Shown in pieces: positions 51,941 to 62,221 of a DNA stretch of 64,000 nt (position 1 is its first letter; each line of letters opens with the position of its first letter). The stretch is from V1-33 sp964523105 (GTDB lineage: Bacteria; Verrucomicrobiota; Verrucomicrobiia; Verrucomicrobiales; V1-33): assembly GCA_964523105.1 (NCBI GenBank), contig CAZFZN010000014.1, positions 62,001-126,000 of the forward strand, given 5' to 3'. Position numbers and translations under genes: made by a program. A model generated the notes under the pieces. The model saw only the letters and a list, made by a program, of their open reading frames with translations. It did no database searches and was not told the DNA's origin.

Positions 51941-52870
51941 TCAGGCCCGCGGATGGGCGGCATCATAGACCTTCTTCATCCGGTCGGTGGTGACGTGCGT
52001 GTAAATCTGCGTCGTGGAGAGACTGGAGTGGCCGAGCAGTTCCTGCACACTGCGCAGGTCGGCGCCGTTGTTGAGCAGGTGCGTGGCGAAGCTGTGACGG
52101 AGTTTGTGAGGGGTGACGCGCAGGCCGATGTCTGATTTTCGCAGATACTTCTCCAGAATGTCGCCGACCGCCTGGGTGGTGATGCGCCGGCGCAGTTTGC
52201 TGAGGAAGAGCGGTCCGCTGTGCACCGCGGCGGCGTGGCGGTAGTGCTGCACGGCTTTGGCTGCATGGGCGCCCAGCAGGGCCAGCCGTTCTTTGCGTCC
52301 TTTGCCAAGAACGGTGATGGTGTCGTTGTAGGGATCGATGTCCTCGACATCGATGCCGACGAGTTCATGCAGACGCAGCCCGGTGCTGTAGAACGTTTCC
52401 AGAATGGCGGCGTCGCGCGCCGGAATCCACGCCGGCGCCTGTTTTTCCTTAGGCAACTGCAGCGGCAGCGCGAGCAGTTCCTCCACCTGCTTCAATGTCA
52501 GGACGACCGGCAGCTTGCGTTCCGCTTTGGGCATCTGAACGTCGGCGAGCGGATTCTTCACCAGTCCGTGGCGGCGCGTCAGAAATTTGTAAAAGCTGCG
52601 CAGCGCGCTGAAGTGCAGCCGAATGGTGGCGCGGGCCATGTCGCGCTTCATCAGCAGGAAGAGCCACGCGCGGAAGTCGTCGGCACAGCACTCCGGCCAT
52701 GACACGAAGCGGGAGCAGTCGGCGCGGAACGCGCGGAGCGAGCGCTCGTAATTGCCCAGCGTGAGCGGCGAGGCGTTGCGCTCCACGGCATGAAATTCGA
52801 GAAACGAATCCACCAGCGGATCCTCGGTGCGGGGCGGCAGGGGGGCTGGTTTCCTGGAACGGGCGGGCAT
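51941..52870 (-). CDS. XerC/XerD-type tyrosine recombinase
   Basis: The protein has 309 residues from the ATG at 52870. An N-terminal SAM-like core-binding domain (~18-105, VDSFLEFHAVERNASPLTLG) is followed by the catalytic domain with all expected residues: Arg166 (STGLRLHEL), Lys190 (LGKGRKERL), His255 and Arg258 (HKLRHSFATHLL), His281 (LLGHSSLSTTQIYTH) and Tyr290. Length and sequence fit the chromosomal dimer-resolution Xer proteins rather than a phage integrase. Whether it is C or D cannot be settled here. No dif-like site was found next to it. Confidence 0.88.
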   Translation of the reverse strand: MPARSRKPAPLPPRTEDPLVDSFLEFHAVERNASPLTLGNYERSLRAFRADCSRFVSWPECCADDFRAWLFLLMKRDMARATIRLHFSALRSFYKFLTRRHGLVKNPLADVQMPKAERKLPVVLTLKQVEELLALPLQLPKEKQAPAWIPARDAAILETFYSTGLRLHELVGIDVEDIDPYNDTITVLGKGRKERLALLGAHAAKAVQHYRHAAAVHSGPLFLSKLRRRITTQAVGDILEKYLRKSDIGLRVTPHKLRHSFATHLLNNGADLRSVQELLGHSSLSTTQIYTHVTTDRMKKVYDAAHPRA

Positions 52871-52987
52871 AACTGGTCGGTTCCTGACATGCTTACTCCG
52901 ATTGGCGGTCCGCGCATCCACAAATCATGAATTCCGCGGCGGCATCGCATCCGGCGGATGCACCGTTCCCCTGCCCTGCTGCGGGCC

Positions 52988-54259
52988 TCACTCGAGTTCG
53001 GTGATGCTCTGGAATCCGGCGTCGAAGAGCCGGCGGCACAGGCGGGTGGCGGCGCCGTCGCTGAGCCGGGTAATGAAGTCGCAGACGAGGCGGGCGCGCG
53101 AGGTTTCATCCGGAGCCGCGGCGAGCCGGGCCTCTTCGACTTCCGGAAGGAGACGGAACGCGGAGGCGGCGGTCTGCGTGATGTAGCGGGCCGCGAGCGT
53201 TTCAAACAGGCGGGTGAGCAGGAGATCGCATTTGTGTTCGAGCTGCTGCAGCTGACGGCTTTTGAACACGAGGTGCAGTGCGATGCGCTTGTAAAGTTTG
53301 GTTTCGGCCCGCGCGGCCGGATCGATGGCCAGGCGGAACCGGTATCGCGCCGTGCGTTCGCTGAGAAATCCCTCGTCGCGGACCAGTTCCGCGGCGGCGA
53401 TGAAGCCGGCGATCCGGCTGCGCAGGCGGTTTTCAAACGTCCCCTTTTTCATCGTCTCCAGCAAACGCTCGAGATGAGCAGCGTCGTCCGGCGACAATTC
53501 TTCGTGCTCCGCCCAGCGGCTGAGCTTTTCCAGGGTGATAAAGCCCGCGTTGATGCCGTCGGCGATGTCGTTGAGCGAGTAGGCCGAATCGTCGGCCCAG
53601 TCCATGATCTGGCACTCGATGCTGCGGCGGGCATCCCGCTGCGGCCCCGGAGGAAGATTGTCAGGGAACGGAGCGCCGCCGTTCACGAATTCAAGGAACC
53701 GCTGCTGTCCGTCGTAGAGAAAGTGATTCTCCGGCGCGTCCAGTTCGCAAAAGAGCGTTTTGTATTTCAGCGTGGCGTCGAGAAACGCGCGGCAGGGATT
53801 CATGCCGGAGTGCTGACCGGTGAAAATGGTTTCGGTGAGGAGGCGCAGCGTCTGGGCATTGCCCTCGAAACCTCCCCAGGGGCGGAGCAGCCGGTGGATG
53901 GTGCGTTCGCCGGCATGACCGAACGGCGGGTGCCCGAGATCATGCGCGAGGCAGGCGGCTTCCACCAGATCGGCATCGATATAAAAATCCCCGCCGAGCA
54001 GACCGCTGGTGCGCCGCAGCCGGGCGCAAATGCTGCGGCCGATTTGCGAGACCTCGATGCTGTGCGTCAGCCGCGTGCGGTAGAAGTCGTATTCGCCGGA
54101 CAGAAAAACCTGCGTCTTGCTCTGCAGCCGGCGGAAGGCGGAAGTGTGAATGATGCGGTCGCGGTTGATCTCGAACACCGTGCGGTACTCGCCGTCGCGC
54201 GGACGGGAGACGGGTTCGAGCGGTTCGAGATCGAAGTCGTTGTAGAATTCGTTGGGCAC
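52988..54259 (-). CDS. dgt: dGTP triphosphohydrolase-like HD protein
   Basis: The 423-residue protein starts at a GTG (54259). HD-domain metal ligands are seen in RTRLTHSIEVSQIGRSI and LAHDLGHPPFGHAGE. Other family segments are TSAFRRLQSKTQVF, FEGNAQTLRLL and DWADDSAYSLNDIADGI. It should hydrolyse dGTP (or dNTPs) to the nucleoside and tripolyphosphate. It is divergent from clpC with a 209-nt spacer in which I see no clear regulatory element. Confidence 0.88.
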   Translation of the reverse strand: MPNEFYNDFDLEPLEPVSRPRDGEYRTVFEINRDRIIHTSAFRRLQSKTQVFLSGEYDFYRTRLTHSIEVSQIGRSICARLRRTSGLLGGDFYIDADLVEAACLAHDLGHPPFGHAGERTIHRLLRPWGGFEGNAQTLRLLTETIFTGQHSGMNPCRAFLDATLKYKTLFCELDAPENHFLYDGQQRFLEFVNGGAPFPDNLPPGPQRDARRSIECQIMDWADDSAYSLNDIADGINAGFITLEKLSRWAEHEELSPDDAAHLERLLETMKKGTFENRLRSRIAGFIAAAELVRDEGFLSERTARYRFRLAIDPAARAETKLYKRIALHLVFKSRQLQQLEHKCDLLLTRLFETLAARYITQTAASAFRLLPEVEEARLAAAPDETSRARLVCDFITRLSDGAATRLCRRLFDAGFQSITELE

Positions 54260-54468
54260 AGCGGAGAGCGCGCACTTCTGAACGATGCGCCCGGGCAGGC
54301 AATGCGGAATGCGTCCGTGACATCAGAGATTCGACACCATGAGACGGCGGGAGAATTTCGCGGAGCGCGGGTTGCAATGCCGGAACGTGGCGCGTATCTG
54401 TGCCGCGCCGCTGCGGGAAAGACCAACAAGTCCCCCACCCGCGCGGCGCTTCCTCAATAAACACCAGC

Positions 54469-57024
54469 ATGAACAACTTCACTCCCCGAGCCCAGCAGGT
54501 CCTCGCCCTTGCCCGCAAGGAAGCGGACCGGTTCAATCACAATTACGTGGGCACCGAACACCTGTTGCTCGGCCTGATCAAACTCGGGCAGGGTGTTGCC
54601 GTGAACGTACTGCAAAAGATGGGGCTCGATCTGGAGACGGTGCGCATGGACGTGGAAAAACAGGTGGGCACCGGGCAGGAAAGCAAGATGGTGGGGAACA
54701 TCCCCTACACACCGCGCGTCAAGAAAGTGCTCGCGCTGGCCAGCAAGGAGGCGCGGGCGCTGAATCACAGCTACGTCGGCACCGAGCACATTCTCCTCGG
54801 ACTGCTGCGCGAAGGCGAGGGCGTGGCGGCGCACGTTCTCAAGAGTCTGGAAGTGGATATCGAAAAAACGCGCAACGAAATCCTCAAGGAACTGGACCCG
54901 AATTTCAATCCCTCCGCTGAAGACGATGACGAAAGCGCCCAGGAGGTGTCCGCGGGGAATTCCCCGGGCGAATCGAAACCCAAAGGCAAGCTGCCGGCGC
55001 TCAAGGCCTTTGGCCGCGATCTCACCGAACTGGCCGCCAAAGGGGAAATGGATCCGGTGATCGGACGCGCTGACGAAATCGAGCGTGTCATTCAGATTCT
55101 CTGCCGCCGCACCAAGAACAATCCCGTGCTCATCGGCGAAGCCGGTGTGGGCAAGACGGCCATCGTCGAGGGACTGGCCCAGGAAATCGTGGCCGGCAAC
55201 GTGCCCGAAATTCTCCGCAACAAGCGCGTCATCACCCTCGACCTCGCCCTGATGGTCGCGGGCACGAAGTACCGCGGCCAGTTCGAGGAGCGCATCAAGG
55301 CCGTGATGGATGAAATCCGGAAGTCGAAGAATGTGATTCTCTTCCTCGACGAAATGCACACCATCGTCGGCGCCGGCAGCGCGGAGGGCGCGATGGATGC
55401 GAGCAACATTTTCAAACCCGCCCTGAGCCGCGGCGAACTCCAGTGCGTGGGGGCCACGACCCTCAACGAGTACCGCAAATACATTGAAAAGGACGCCGCG
55501 CTCGAGCGCCGCTTCCAGCAGGTGAAAGTGGTTGAACCCAGCCAGGAGGACGCCATCAAAATCCTCCACGGCATCAAGCCGAAGTACGAAGCGCACCACA
55601 AGGCGGCGTATTCCGACGAAGCCATCGAGCAGTCGGTGAAACTCAGTGCCCGCTACCTCACCGGACGCTATCTGCCGGACAAAGCGATCGATGTCATGGA
55701 CGAAGCCGGTGCCCGCGCGCGCATCGCCGGCATGGTGCGCCCGCCGGAAATCAAGGAGGTCGAGGCCGACATCGAGCAGATCAAGACCGACAAGGAGCAC
55801 GCCATCAAACACCAGTTGTTCGAGAAGGCGGCGCAGCTGCGCGATGCCGAGCGCACCACGCGCAAGAAGCTGGAAACGCTGCTCGAAACATGGCGCACCG
55901 CCAACGAGGAGAAACGCGTCAGTGTCGGCCTCGATGAAATCATGTCCGTGGTCAGCAAATGGACCGGCGTGCCCCTGCAGCGCATGGAGGAGAAGGAGAC
56001 GCAGAAGCTCCTCCGCATGGACACCGAACTCAAAGGCAAGGTCATCGGTCAGGATCACGCCGTGACCGCCATTTCCAAGGCCCTGCGCCGCAGCCGCGCC
56101 GACCTCAAGGACCCGCGCCGCCCCATCGGCAGCTTTGCCTTCCTCGGCCCCACCGGCGTCGGCAAAACCTTCCTCGCCCGCAACCTCGCCGAATTCATGT
56201 TCGGCGACGCGGAGGCGCTCATCCAGATCGACATGTCGGAATACATGGAGAAATTCTCCGCGAGCCGGCTCATCGGCAGTCCTCCGGGCTACGTCGGTTA
56301 TGAAGAGGGCGGTCAGCTCAGCGAAGCGGTGCGCCGCCGGCCCTACAGCGTCGTGCTTTTCGACGAAATCGAGAAGGCCCACCCGGATGTGATGCACCTG
56401 CTGCTGCAGATTCTGGAAGAGGGAACCCTGACCGATTCGTTCGGCCGCAAGGTGGACTTCCGGAACACCATCATCATCATGACGAGCAATGTCGGCGCCG
56501 ACCTCATCAAGAAGCAAAGCGTCATCGGCTTCGGCGCCATCACCGAACAAAAGCACGACTACGAGTCCATGAAGGAGAAGATCGTGGAGCAGGCGAAGCG
56601 CCATTTTAAGCCGGAGTTCCTCAACCGCCTCGATGACCTGATCGTCTTCCACATGCTGGAGAAGCCCGACCTCATCCGCATCGTGGACCTGGAGATCGAC
56701 AAGGTCTTCAAGCGCGTGAAAGAGAAGAACATCACCATCTTCCTCGACGACAGCGCGAGGGAGCTGCTCATCGAAGAGGGCTACGATCCGCAGTACGGCG
56801 CGCGTCCGATGCGCCGCGCGGTGGAGAAATATCTCGAAGACCAGATGGCCGAGCACCTGCTGCGCGGCGACCTCAAGGAGGGCGACACCGTCCGCATCAC
56901 GCGCCGCGAAGGCGAGAAATCGCTCAAGTTCAGCGTGGACGATCCTGTCATTCCTGACATGGCGCCGAGTGTGGAGGAGGCCACTGCGGTGGTCGAAGAG
57001 TCCTCGAATAAGACGGCGAACTGA
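54469..57024 (+). CDS. clpC: ATP-dependent Clp protease ATPase subunit ClpC
   Basis: The start at 54469 (MNNFTPRAQQVLALARKEAD) gives 851 residues. Two ClpN repeats (~1-145) are followed by the first AAA+ domain with Walker A GEAGVGKTAIVEG, a UVR-type middle region (LFEKAAQLRDAERTTRKKLE) and the second AAA+ with Walker A GPTGVGKTFLARN. The C-terminal D2-small domain is present. The coiled middle region is short, as in ClpC rather than ClpB. It unfolds substrates for ClpP. No McsA/McsB/CtsR genes are adjacent. Confidence 0.94.
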   Translation: MNNFTPRAQQVLALARKEADRFNHNYVGTEHLLLGLIKLGQGVAVNVLQKMGLDLETVRMDVEKQVGTGQESKMVGNIPYTPRVKKVLALASKEARALNHSYVGTEHILLGLLREGEGVAAHVLKSLEVDIEKTRNEILKELDPNFNPSAEDDDESAQEVSAGNSPGESKPKGKLPALKAFGRDLTELAAKGEMDPVIGRADEIERVIQILCRRTKNNPVLIGEAGVGKTAIVEGLAQEIVAGNVPEILRNKRVITLDLALMVAGTKYRGQFEERIKAVMDEIRKSKNVILFLDEMHTIVGAGSAEGAMDASNIFKPALSRGELQCVGATTLNEYRKYIEKDAALERRFQQVKVVEPSQEDAIKILHGIKPKYEAHHKAAYSDEAIEQSVKLSARYLTGRYLPDKAIDVMDEAGARARIAGMVRPPEIKEVEADIEQIKTDKEHAIKHQLFEKAAQLRDAERTTRKKLETLLETWRTANEEKRVSVGLDEIMSVVSKWTGVPLQRMEEKETQKLLRMDTELKGKVIGQDHAVTAISKALRRSRADLKDPRRPIGSFAFLGPTGVGKTFLARNLAEFMFGDAEALIQIDMSEYMEKFSASRLIGSPPGYVGYEEGGQLSEAVRRRPYSVVLFDEIEKAHPDVMHLLLQILEEGTLTDSFGRKVDFRNTIIIMTSNVGADLIKKQSVIGFGAITEQKHDYESMKEKIVEQAKRHFKPEFLNRLDDLIVFHMLEKPDLIRIVDLEIDKVFKRVKEKNITIFLDDSARELLIEEGYDPQYGARPMRRAVEKYLEDQMAEHLLRGDLKEGDTVRITRREGEKSLKFSVDDPVIPDMAPSVEEATAVVEESSNKTAN

Positions 57025-57200
57025 TCCGCCATCGACAGGAACACCCGCATCGGGCCCATCCGGCCCCGCCGGGAGCCCCGTGGTTCTGCGGCGTGCCGTA
57101 AGGCAAGTGGCGCGGCCACTTTGCGGGAAAGAACCGTTTGCGCCGGCAAACCGGAGCATCCAGGAGATTGGGCAGGGTGTCCGGTCCAGCCGGTGATGTC

Positions 57201-57249
57201 GCGTGTCTGCGGACACGCCGCCCGTGACCGGTTTTCGCACCCGAAAACC
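57201..57249. other. two adjacent hairpins in the clpC-MscS spacer
   Basis: The first hairpin is GCGTGTC/GACACGC (57201-57218) with a 4-nt loop; the second is GGTTTTCG/CGAAAACC (57230-57249) with a 4-nt loop. Neither is followed by a T-run. They are the only structure I see in the 280-nt spacer 57025-57304. They could end the clpC transcript or form a short structured RNA. Confidence 0.45.
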
Positions 57250-57304
57250 AGGACAGCCCCGCGGAATCCGGACCTCACCCGGCCCGGCCAACTGATCATC
57301 AAGC

Positions 57305-59764
57305 GTGCCAGCCGTCGCCTCATCCATCACATCATCAGCAGTGCAGGTCCCGTGCAGCCGGCGCCCCGCAGGAAACAGCGGGCGCTGGCGGTGGCTGTGC
57401 GGGCGGGCGGTGCTGCTGCTCTTATCCCTGTTGATGAGCGGGCCTGCGGCCGCGCAGGTGCCGGTCCTCCCGGGTCAGTCCGGCGCTCCCGGGACAACCG
57501 AGTCCACCGCCAGCCGCCCGGAGTCGCCGGAACAGTTGAAGGAGCAGCTGGAAAAGAGCCTCGACACCGCGCGCCGGGAACTGGCGGAGATGGATGCGCC
57601 AGGGGCGCAGGCTGCCCCGGCGGAAATCACGCCGGCGGAGGTGGCGGACCGCCGCTCGGACTTGGTGCGCACGGTGTTCGCCATCGAACGGCATCTCAAA
57701 CATTTTGCGACCGCACCGGGACTGGCCGAAGCCGTCAAAGAGGCGGAGCGCCGGGAGAGCGAGTGGAAAGGATTCGAGGAGAAACCTCCCTACTCATTCC
57801 TGTTCTTCGATGAATTGCGGAACCAGCGCGACGCCGCGCACGCCAAAGTGGCGGCCTATGCCTCCACGGCTTCACTCATCGAACGCCAGATTTCGGCGAT
57901 GCAGCAGGAGTTCCGGCAGAAAGAGGAATCCTATCGCCGCGCCGCCGATGTCATGGCGCGCGCCCGGGGCGGACCCGACGAAGCCGCGGCCGCATGGCGC
58001 CTCGACAGCGCCCGCATCCGGATGCAGGCGGTGGGTTCGGCCCTCGCGCTCTATCAGGCATCCCTCGCCAGTCAGCAGCCGAGGATCGCGGCCGCGAAAT
58101 CGGAACTGAACCTGCTGGAGCGCCAGGTGAAAGCCGCGGAGGAGCAGGTCGTCTTCACGGAAGAGGACATCCGGAAGGCGGAGGAAAACGCCGCTGCGAA
58201 GATCAAGGCGTACGACAAGGAAATCTTCAGCCTGTCCCGGAAGCAAAGCGAAGTGCTCGCGGAGCGGGACCGGCTGCGCGCCGAAGTGGCGGACCTTCGC
58301 GAAAAGCAGCCGGACGAGGCCGCGGGCGCGCGGGAGGAACTGGAACTCGCGGAGGCGCGCCTGCGCGGTGCCGAGGCGGAAGCGGACCTGCTTTCGTTTC
58401 AACTGGACCTGCTGGGAGCGGCCACCCGGATGCACGGCGAGTGGCCCCAGGCGCTGCGCCAGCGGCGCGCGCTGGAGCCCGGCAATCCGGCGGACCGGCG
58501 CACGGAGGCGCGCCGGGAACTCCAGGCTATCGGGGAGCGCATTCAGGGCTGGTCCACTTTCATCACCAACGAACGGGCCGCCGTGGCCGCCGCCGTGCGC
58601 GAACAGGAATCGCGGCTGGCCAATCTCCCGCAGGACGACCCGCGCGTCGCCGCGGAACAGCGCGTGCTCGCCGGACTGTGGCGCAAAATCGAAGTGATCG
58701 AGCGGCTCGATCAACTCATCTCCAGTTCCGGCCCGGTGCTGGAACGCTGGCTGGCCGACGGTGCGGAACTCGAAGCGCAGCGGTCCGCCGGCGCGCGCGT
58801 CGGGGACTTCTTCAGTCAGGTGTGGAGCTGGATCCGCAAGGTCTGGGGATACGAAGTCTATCGCTATGAGGACAAGCTGGAGGTGAACGGCGAGACGATC
58901 ACGGTCATGCGCGGACTCAGCCTCGGCTGGCTCCTCGGAGCGATTCTGTTCTTCTTTCTTGCCTACCGGATGGGATCATGGGCCAGCCGCAAACTGCAGC
59001 GGGTGCTCACCGGCCGCGGCTGGATCGGCGAAGTCCAGGCGCGCACGCTGCGACGCTGGTTCATGGTGGGAGTCGCCTGCCTGCTCGTATTCATCACACT
59101 GCAGATGCTCCGGATCCCGGTAACCGCCTTCGCCTTCCTCGGCGGTGCGCTCGCCATCGGATTCGGATTCGGGACACAGACGCTCTTCAAGAATCTCATC
59201 AGCGGCATCATCCTGCTCGCCGAACGCAAGGTGAAGGCGGGCGACATCCTGGAGGTGGACGGCATCATCGGCACCGTCACCACGGTGGACACGCGCTCCT
59301 CCACCATCCGGGGATTCGACGGGGTGGAAACCCTCGTGCCCAATTCCCTGCTGCTGGAAAACAAGGTGACCAACTGGACGCTCTCGAGTTCCAAAGTGCG
59401 GCGCATCGTGCGGGTGGGCGTCGCCTACGGCTCACCCGTGCAGCGGGTTTCGGAAATTCTGTCCGACTGCGCGGCACGGCACGGACTGGTGCTCAAGGAT
59501 CCGGCGCCGATGGTGGTGTTCGAGGATTTCGGAGCCGACGCCATGGTGTTCGCGCTCTATTTCTGGGTCGAGCTGAGCGAACGGTCGAACTCGATGGTCA
59601 CGGCGAGCGACCTGCGCTTCATGATTGAAAAGCGCTTCTCGGAAGCCGGGATTGTCATCGCCTTCCCGCAGCGCGATCTGCACCTGACTTCCGCCGTCCC
59701 CCTGCAGGTGGCAATGCAGCGCCCGCCGCGAAGAGAAGTGCCTGACGATCCTCCCGGCGCGTAA
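57305..59764 (+). CDS. large MscS-family mechanosensitive channel
   Basis: The frame opens with GTG at 57305 (819 residues); the exact start is uncertain, and a later GTG at 57341 would also leave the signal-like WRWLCGRAVLLLLSLLMSGP intact. Residues ~70-480 are a long coiled-coil periplasmic domain, as in MscK/MscM types. Membrane spans follow near 540-560 and 590-650. The pore-lining helix is FAFLGGALAIGFGFGTQTLF and the MscS beta domain starts FKNLISGIILLAERKVKAGD with ILEVDGIIGTVTTVDTRSST. It probably releases solutes on hypo-osmotic shock. The coiled coil is longer than in MscS itself. Confidence 0.87.
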   Translation: MPAVASSITSSAVQVPCSRRPAGNSGRWRWLCGRAVLLLLSLLMSGPAAAQVPVLPGQSGAPGTTESTASRPESPEQLKEQLEKSLDTARRELAEMDAPGAQAAPAEITPAEVADRRSDLVRTVFAIERHLKHFATAPGLAEAVKEAERRESEWKGFEEKPPYSFLFFDELRNQRDAAHAKVAAYASTASLIERQISAMQQEFRQKEESYRRAADVMARARGGPDEAAAAWRLDSARIRMQAVGSALALYQASLASQQPRIAAAKSELNLLERQVKAAEEQVVFTEEDIRKAEENAAAKIKAYDKEIFSLSRKQSEVLAERDRLRAEVADLREKQPDEAAGAREELELAEARLRGAEAEADLLSFQLDLLGAATRMHGEWPQALRQRRALEPGNPADRRTEARRELQAIGERIQGWSTFITNERAAVAAAVREQESRLANLPQDDPRVAAEQRVLAGLWRKIEVIERLDQLISSSGPVLERWLADGAELEAQRSAGARVGDFFSQVWSWIRKVWGYEVYRYEDKLEVNGETITVMRGLSLGWLLGAILFFFLAYRMGSWASRKLQRVLTGRGWIGEVQARTLRRWFMVGVACLLVFITLQMLRIPVTAFAFLGGALAIGFGFGTQTLFKNLISGIILLAERKVKAGDILEVDGIIGTVTTVDTRSSTIRGFDGVETLVPNSLLLENKVTNWTLSSSKVRRIVRVGVAYGSPVQRVSEILSDCAARHGLVLKDPAPMVVFEDFGADAMVFALYFWVELSERSNSMVTASDLRFMIEKRFSEAGIVIAFPQRDLHLTSAVPLQVAMQRPPRREVPDDPPGA

Positions 59765-59785
59765 TTTTCCGTTTCCGGCTGCGGC

Positions 59786-59813
59786 CGGCGGTGCCTGGCA
59801 GGCGGCACCTCCG
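59786..59813. terminator. hairpin between convergent MscS and YqgE genes
   Basis: GGTGCC (59790-59795) pairs with GGCACC (59804-59809), extended by three more pairs beyond one mismatch, with an 8-nt loop. It sits in the 55-nt convergent gap. No T-run follows on the + strand. Confidence 0.4.
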
Positions 59814-59819
59814 CCTGAC

Positions 59820-60374
59820 TCAATTCAGCCCGGGGTCCTCGGGCATTTTTGACAGGAGGTGGAACCACGGCCCCATGCTCCGGAGCAGATCGTTCCAGAG
59901 GGTGCGCGCATTGTCAGGCAGCAGGATTTCCGCGGCGGGCCGGCAGGTGATCCAGGAGCGGTGCTTGATTTCGTTTTCCAGCTGTCCCTCGGCCCAGCCG
60001 GAATAACCGACGAAGGCGCGCACGGTCTCGCCGCGGGCAAGGCGCTCCGCGGCGTCCTCTTTTGTCAGGTGCGTGGTCCATGCGAGGGCGGAGGGACTCT
60101 TCCACGAGAAGGCGGCGAACGTCAGCTGCTCCTGACTGACCGGTCCGCCCAGATAGACCGGAACGCCGGCGAGCGCTTTGAATTCCGGGCCGGAAAGCAG
60201 TTCGCCGGTGGTCTGGCCCGCCGGACGATTCAGGATGTAGCCGTGCGCGCCTTTGTCATGCGCGTGATCCGTGAGCAGCAGAACGGTGCGGTGAAAATTC
60301 GGGTCGGAGAGCGAGGGATCCGCGAGCAGCAGAGAACCGCGGAGGCAGAGTTGCGAGGAGTCTTCCAGTGTCAT
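59820..60374 (-). CDS. YqgE/AlgH family protein
   Basis: The 184-residue protein has the whole-family pattern: LRGSLLLADPSLSDPNFHRT, VLLLTDHAHDKGAHGYILNR, VYLGGPVSQEQLTFAAF, and RAFVGYSGWAEGQLENEIKH with W in the C-terminal WITCRPAAEIL. The biochemical role of the family is not settled, although links to transcription and alginate regulation are reported in pseudomonads. It lies upstream (in minus-strand order, downstream) of the AsmA-like gene with 103 nt between. Confidence 0.88.
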   Translation of the reverse strand: MTLEDSSQLCLRGSLLLADPSLSDPNFHRTVLLLTDHAHDKGAHGYILNRPAGQTTGELLSGPEFKALAGVPVYLGGPVSQEQLTFAAFSWKSPSALAWTTHLTKEDAAERLARGETVRAFVGYSGWAEGQLENEIKHRSWITCRPAAEILLPDNARTLWNDLLRSMGPWFHLLSKMPEDPGLN

Positions 60375-60477
60375 GGCGAACAGGGCCCGTCCCGGCGGGT
60401 TCGATTTCTGGCCGGATGCGTATCACATTTCATGCCATCTGTGAAACGGGAACTGCGGGCTCCGGCAAAAGACGGGC

Positions 60478-62091
60478 TCACGGATCGTTGAGCAGGCTCT
60501 CGAAGGCCTCCTCCAGCCGGGCGTCTTTCGCCGGGTCGGCGGCGGCCGGCCGGGCCGGCGCCTGCGGCGGGGACGTTTCCCCGGGCGCGGGCTGGCGGGG
60601 TGCGCTGGCCTGACTGCCGGGCAGGCCCATGTCGTCACTGATGGAAGCGGCATTGCCGCCGATATTGAAGGAGACGCCGGCCCAGCCTTCCGCGGTCGGC
60701 TTGAAGGGATGGGGCACCTGGTTGGTCCGCGACTGGAGCGCCAGCTCGCTCACCGAAATACTGAGCCGCCCCTCGATGTCGCCCGCGGGATTGACGGAGG
60801 CACTTCCGGCTAAACGGAGCAGCGATTCCCGTTCGGCACTCAAAGCCGTGAGTTCGAGACCTTTCGAGGGCGACCATGTGAACTTGCCGGACAGGCTGGG
60901 GAATTCGAGGACCGAAAGGTCGGGCCGCTGGAGAAAGTGCGCCAGTTTCTGCACGAAACCGATCCCGTTGAACAGCGCGCCGTTGACGGTGAAACTGCCG
61001 GAAAACGTCCGCTCCGGTCCCTTGCCGAAGGCGGCGGTGAAGTCGCAGTCCTTCGCCGTCAGGGCACCGGAGAGCCGCTCCCGCCACTGCACCGGGAGCA
61101 GCGCCATCAACTGCGTGTCCACGATGTTCACCTTAAGCGCCACGCTTCCCTCCGGCACGAGTTCGGCGTGACCGGTGATCTCGAATAGCGTGCCCGGACC
61201 GCAGGTGGCGCGGGCCCCGGGAATCTCGAGGCGCGTGCCGGCCAGTTTCCAGGTGATGTGCTCAAGGGAAAGTCCTGGCAGCCCGCGGCTGGTGACCGTT
61301 CCTTTGATGAAGGATCCCTCCATGACGCCGTCCCGCGAGATCTTGACTCCGCCGCTGAGTCCGCGCACCGCTTCCGGCGGTTCTCCGGAACCAGCAGGCC
61401 ATTCCAGATCGATCCCGTTGATGACCCGCAGGGCATCGATGGTGATAATGTCTGGCTCCGGGCTGATGCTCCAGCGGAAACCGTTGTCAGACTCCTTGAC
61501 GGCCGGCAGCGGGCTGGAATCCGGCTGGGAGGGGATGCGGGCGGGGTTGAAGTGAATCACGCCGCCGGAAACGCTGAGCTGCCGGATGCCCCACTCATTC
61601 GAAAACCACGAGGAACTGGTGAGTGCGGCATTGACGCTGCTGAATTTCGCGGATTCCAGCAAGCCGGGGTCCATGATCGTCAGGGTCGCGTCCGTGGCTG
61701 CGAGCGACCGGTCGCCGCCCTCGTGCAGCCGGTTGAACTCGACCTTGCATCCGAGCGCCTGCGAAATGCGGCGGTTCACGGCGAGACGAAACGTTTCGCC
61801 TTCGAGCCGGAGCCGCTGCAGAAAGCGGATGCCGTAATACCCGCTGATCAGGACCACGGCGAGGCTGATGAGCACGGTCAGCAGGGTGCGGCGGCGGCGG
61901 CGTTTGGCGTAAATCGGCTGCTCGCTGCGCCGGCGGCGGCGCGTTCCGTCGGGACTGCGCAGCTGCGAGAGCATTTCATCCACCGACACGGAACCCTGGG
62001 CCGGCGGTTGCTGGCCCGGGACCACGCCCGTGCCGCGTCGCACCGGCAGGGACGCGCGGCGCTCTCCGTTCGGTTCAGATTGGCTGCTCAC
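60478..62091 (-). CDS. single-span AsmA-like protein of unknown function
   Basis: The 537-residue protein has a basic cytoplasmic N-terminus (RRRRRSEQPIYAKRRRRRTL) and one span (~69-88, LLTVLISLAVVLISGYYGIR), followed by a long beta-rich periplasmic region with repeated GSFIKGTVTSRG, LSGALTAKDCDFTA and FPSLSGKFTWSPSKG strands, similar to AsmA/DUF3971 envelope proteins. The C-terminus is Pro/Ala-rich. AsmA-like proteins are thought to move lipids between membranes. The match here is only by pattern, so the call is cautious. Confidence 0.65.
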   Translation of the reverse strand: MSSQSEPNGERRASLPVRRGTGVVPGQQPPAQGSVSVDEMLSQLRSPDGTRRRRRSEQPIYAKRRRRRTLLTVLISLAVVLISGYYGIRFLQRLRLEGETFRLAVNRRISQALGCKVEFNRLHEGGDRSLAATDATLTIMDPGLLESAKFSSVNAALTSSSWFSNEWGIRQLSVSGGVIHFNPARIPSQPDSSPLPAVKESDNGFRWSISPEPDIITIDALRVINGIDLEWPAGSGEPPEAVRGLSGGVKISRDGVMEGSFIKGTVTSRGLPGLSLEHITWKLAGTRLEIPGARATCGPGTLFEITGHAELVPEGSVALKVNIVDTQLMALLPVQWRERLSGALTAKDCDFTAAFGKGPERTFSGSFTVNGALFNGIGFVQKLAHFLQRPDLSVLEFPSLSGKFTWSPSKGLELTALSAERESLLRLAGSASVNPAGDIEGRLSISVSELALQSRTNQVPHPFKPTAEGWAGVSFNIGGNAASISDDMGLPGSQASAPRQPAPGETSPPQAPARPAAADPAKDARLEEAFESLLNDP

Positions 62092-62221
62092 GATGACTTC
62101 AGAGGGAAAGTGATTCGGTTCCGGGTGTCACTCCTGCGGCCGGCAGTGTAAAGGGAAAAGACATCCCCGGCGCAGCGATCACCGTTGCATCCGGAATGGC
62201 GGCGGGTTCCTCTCAGGCCTC

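Noticed and set aside
54454..57330. A 958-residue minus strand frame opposite clpC
   Set aside because: Shadow of clpC, which carries both Walker A motifs on the + strand.
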